Assembly (NCBI GenBank): GCA_026418875.1
Contig: JAOAAM010000327.1
Location: 1 to 5,125, forward strand
Length of the DNA: 5,125 nucleotides
Source of the DNA: Gemmataceae bacterium
GTDB lineage: Bacteria > Planctomycetota > Planctomycetia > Gemmatales > Gemmataceae
Direction of reading: 5' to 3'
Both the position numbers and the translations under genes were made by a program. The notes under the pieces were generated by a model. It saw nothing but the letters and a program-made list of their open reading frames with translations, made no database searches and had not been told where the DNA came from. Below are positions 4,572 to 5,125 of the stretch, in pieces (the stretch's first letter is position 1; each line of letters begins with the position of its first letter).

Positions 4572-5125
4572 GATTCGACCCAAGGGCCGCGATCCCCTCC
4601 GCGACGACGCTATCGCCAATTACCATTTGCTGACCCACCGCGACGACGGAACCAGCGTGTTCGCCGCTGCCTCCCGTGGGTATCTGCTGGAAGGGCCGGT
4701 CGCTGCCGATCACATCCGCTCGTTGGTCGAGATGTTACTCGTCGATCCGATTGTCGAAGAAGCGGTGGTCAGCTCGCTCCAAGAGTCGAATCCCGCGATC
4801 GGCCACACCCTCACCGTGCTACTGAAGCCGGGCGTCATGGATCCGACGGCGCAAAGCGTCCTCGAAGTTGCCCGCCGACTCGATTTTGCCCTCGATGCCG
4901 TGCGGACTTTTCGTCGCTATCGACTTGGCAGCCTCGAACATTTGGAGATCGTGAAGCGGATCGTCGCCAACGATGCGATCGAGCAGTGCATTCTTGGCCC
5001 CCTGAACACGGAGCATCTCAGCCTCGGTCGGCCGTACACGTTCCGGCGAATCACCGTGCCGCTGCGCGAAGCTTCGGACGAGACACTGTTGCGACTCAGC
5101 CGTGAAGGACAGCTCGCGTTAAACC
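4555..5125 (+). CDS. purL: Phosphoribosylformylglycinamidine synthase, PurS-like N-terminal part (cut by the window edge)
   Basis: The first 190 residues are present and the frame is open to the window edge. FGAM synthase converts FGAR, glutamine and ATP to FGAM in purine synthesis. Residues 85-125 (LTVLLKPGVMDPTAQSV, then VRTFRRYRLG) are a clear PurS-type module, and the N-terminus MIWEVEIRPKGRDP begins a second, more divergent copy. The region DETLLRLSREGQLALN (175-190) looks like the linker that leads into the catalytic ATP-binding domains. So PurS is fused to PurL here rather than being a separate small subunit; whether the glutaminase PurQ is also fused cannot be seen. The ATG overlaps the tyrA end by 17 bp and has an AAAGG site. 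The alternative, a separate long PurS-like protein ending just past the edge, is less likely given the linker. Confidence 0.87.
   Translation, partial: MIWEVEIRPKGRDPLRDDAIANYHLLTHRDDGTSVFAAASRGYLLEGPVAADHIRSLVEMLLVDPIVEEAVVSSLQESNPAIGHTLTVLLKPGVMDPTAQSVLEVARRLDFALDAVRTFRRYRLGSLEHLEIVKRIVANDAIEQCILGPLNTEHLSLGRPYTFRRITVPLREASDETLLRLSREGQLALN

Noticed and set aside
3840..4619. 259-codon minus-strand open frame opposite tyrA
   Set aside because: Arg/Gly-rich antisense translation without a domain. The plus strand encodes a full TyrA with all family motifs.

Overview
The window looks like chromosomal DNA from a planctomycete, most likely near the Gemmataceae. This rests on the GC-rich coding sequence, the sequence style of the NuoI, NuoA and NuoB proteins, a DUF2203 protein beside respiratory genes, and complex I genes that are scattered rather than held in one nuoA-N operon. 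The lineage is inferred from remembered family resemblance, not from a search.

Layout. Positions 1-936 (minus strand) hold most of a family 4 glycosyltransferase whose C-terminus lies beyond the left edge. A 162-bp divergent spacer (937-1098), with a small GC-rich hairpin, separates it from six plus-strand genes: nuoI (1099-1689), a DUF2203 gene (1717-2133), nuoA (2237-2929), nuoB (2982-3617), tyrA (3726-4571), and the first 190 codons of a long-type purL (4555 to the right edge). The gaps between plus-strand genes are 27, 103, 52 and 108 bp, and tyrA and purL overlap by 17 bp. No convincing intrinsic terminator interrupts the series, so the six genes may be co-transcribed.

How they work together. 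NuoI (two 4Fe-4S clusters), NuoB (cluster N2) and NuoA (membrane subunit beside the quinone site) sit along the electron path to quinone in the respiratory NADH dehydrogenase. The other subunits are not here: nuoB is followed by tyrA, not nuoC. TyrA (tyrosine synthesis) and PurL (fourth step of purine synthesis) form a tightly coupled anabolic pair with no obvious mechanistic link to complex I.

The main oddities are a roughly 100-residue hydrophilic insert between TM2 and TM3 of NuoA, the I-(DUF2203)-A-B arrangement, extra cysteines next to Fe-S ligands in NuoI and NuoB, and a visible internal duplication in the N-terminal part of PurL. I found no RNA genes, CRISPR arrays, insertion sequences or phage genes, and no clearly new multi-gene system. 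The window is mostly core metabolism with lineage-specific elaborations.
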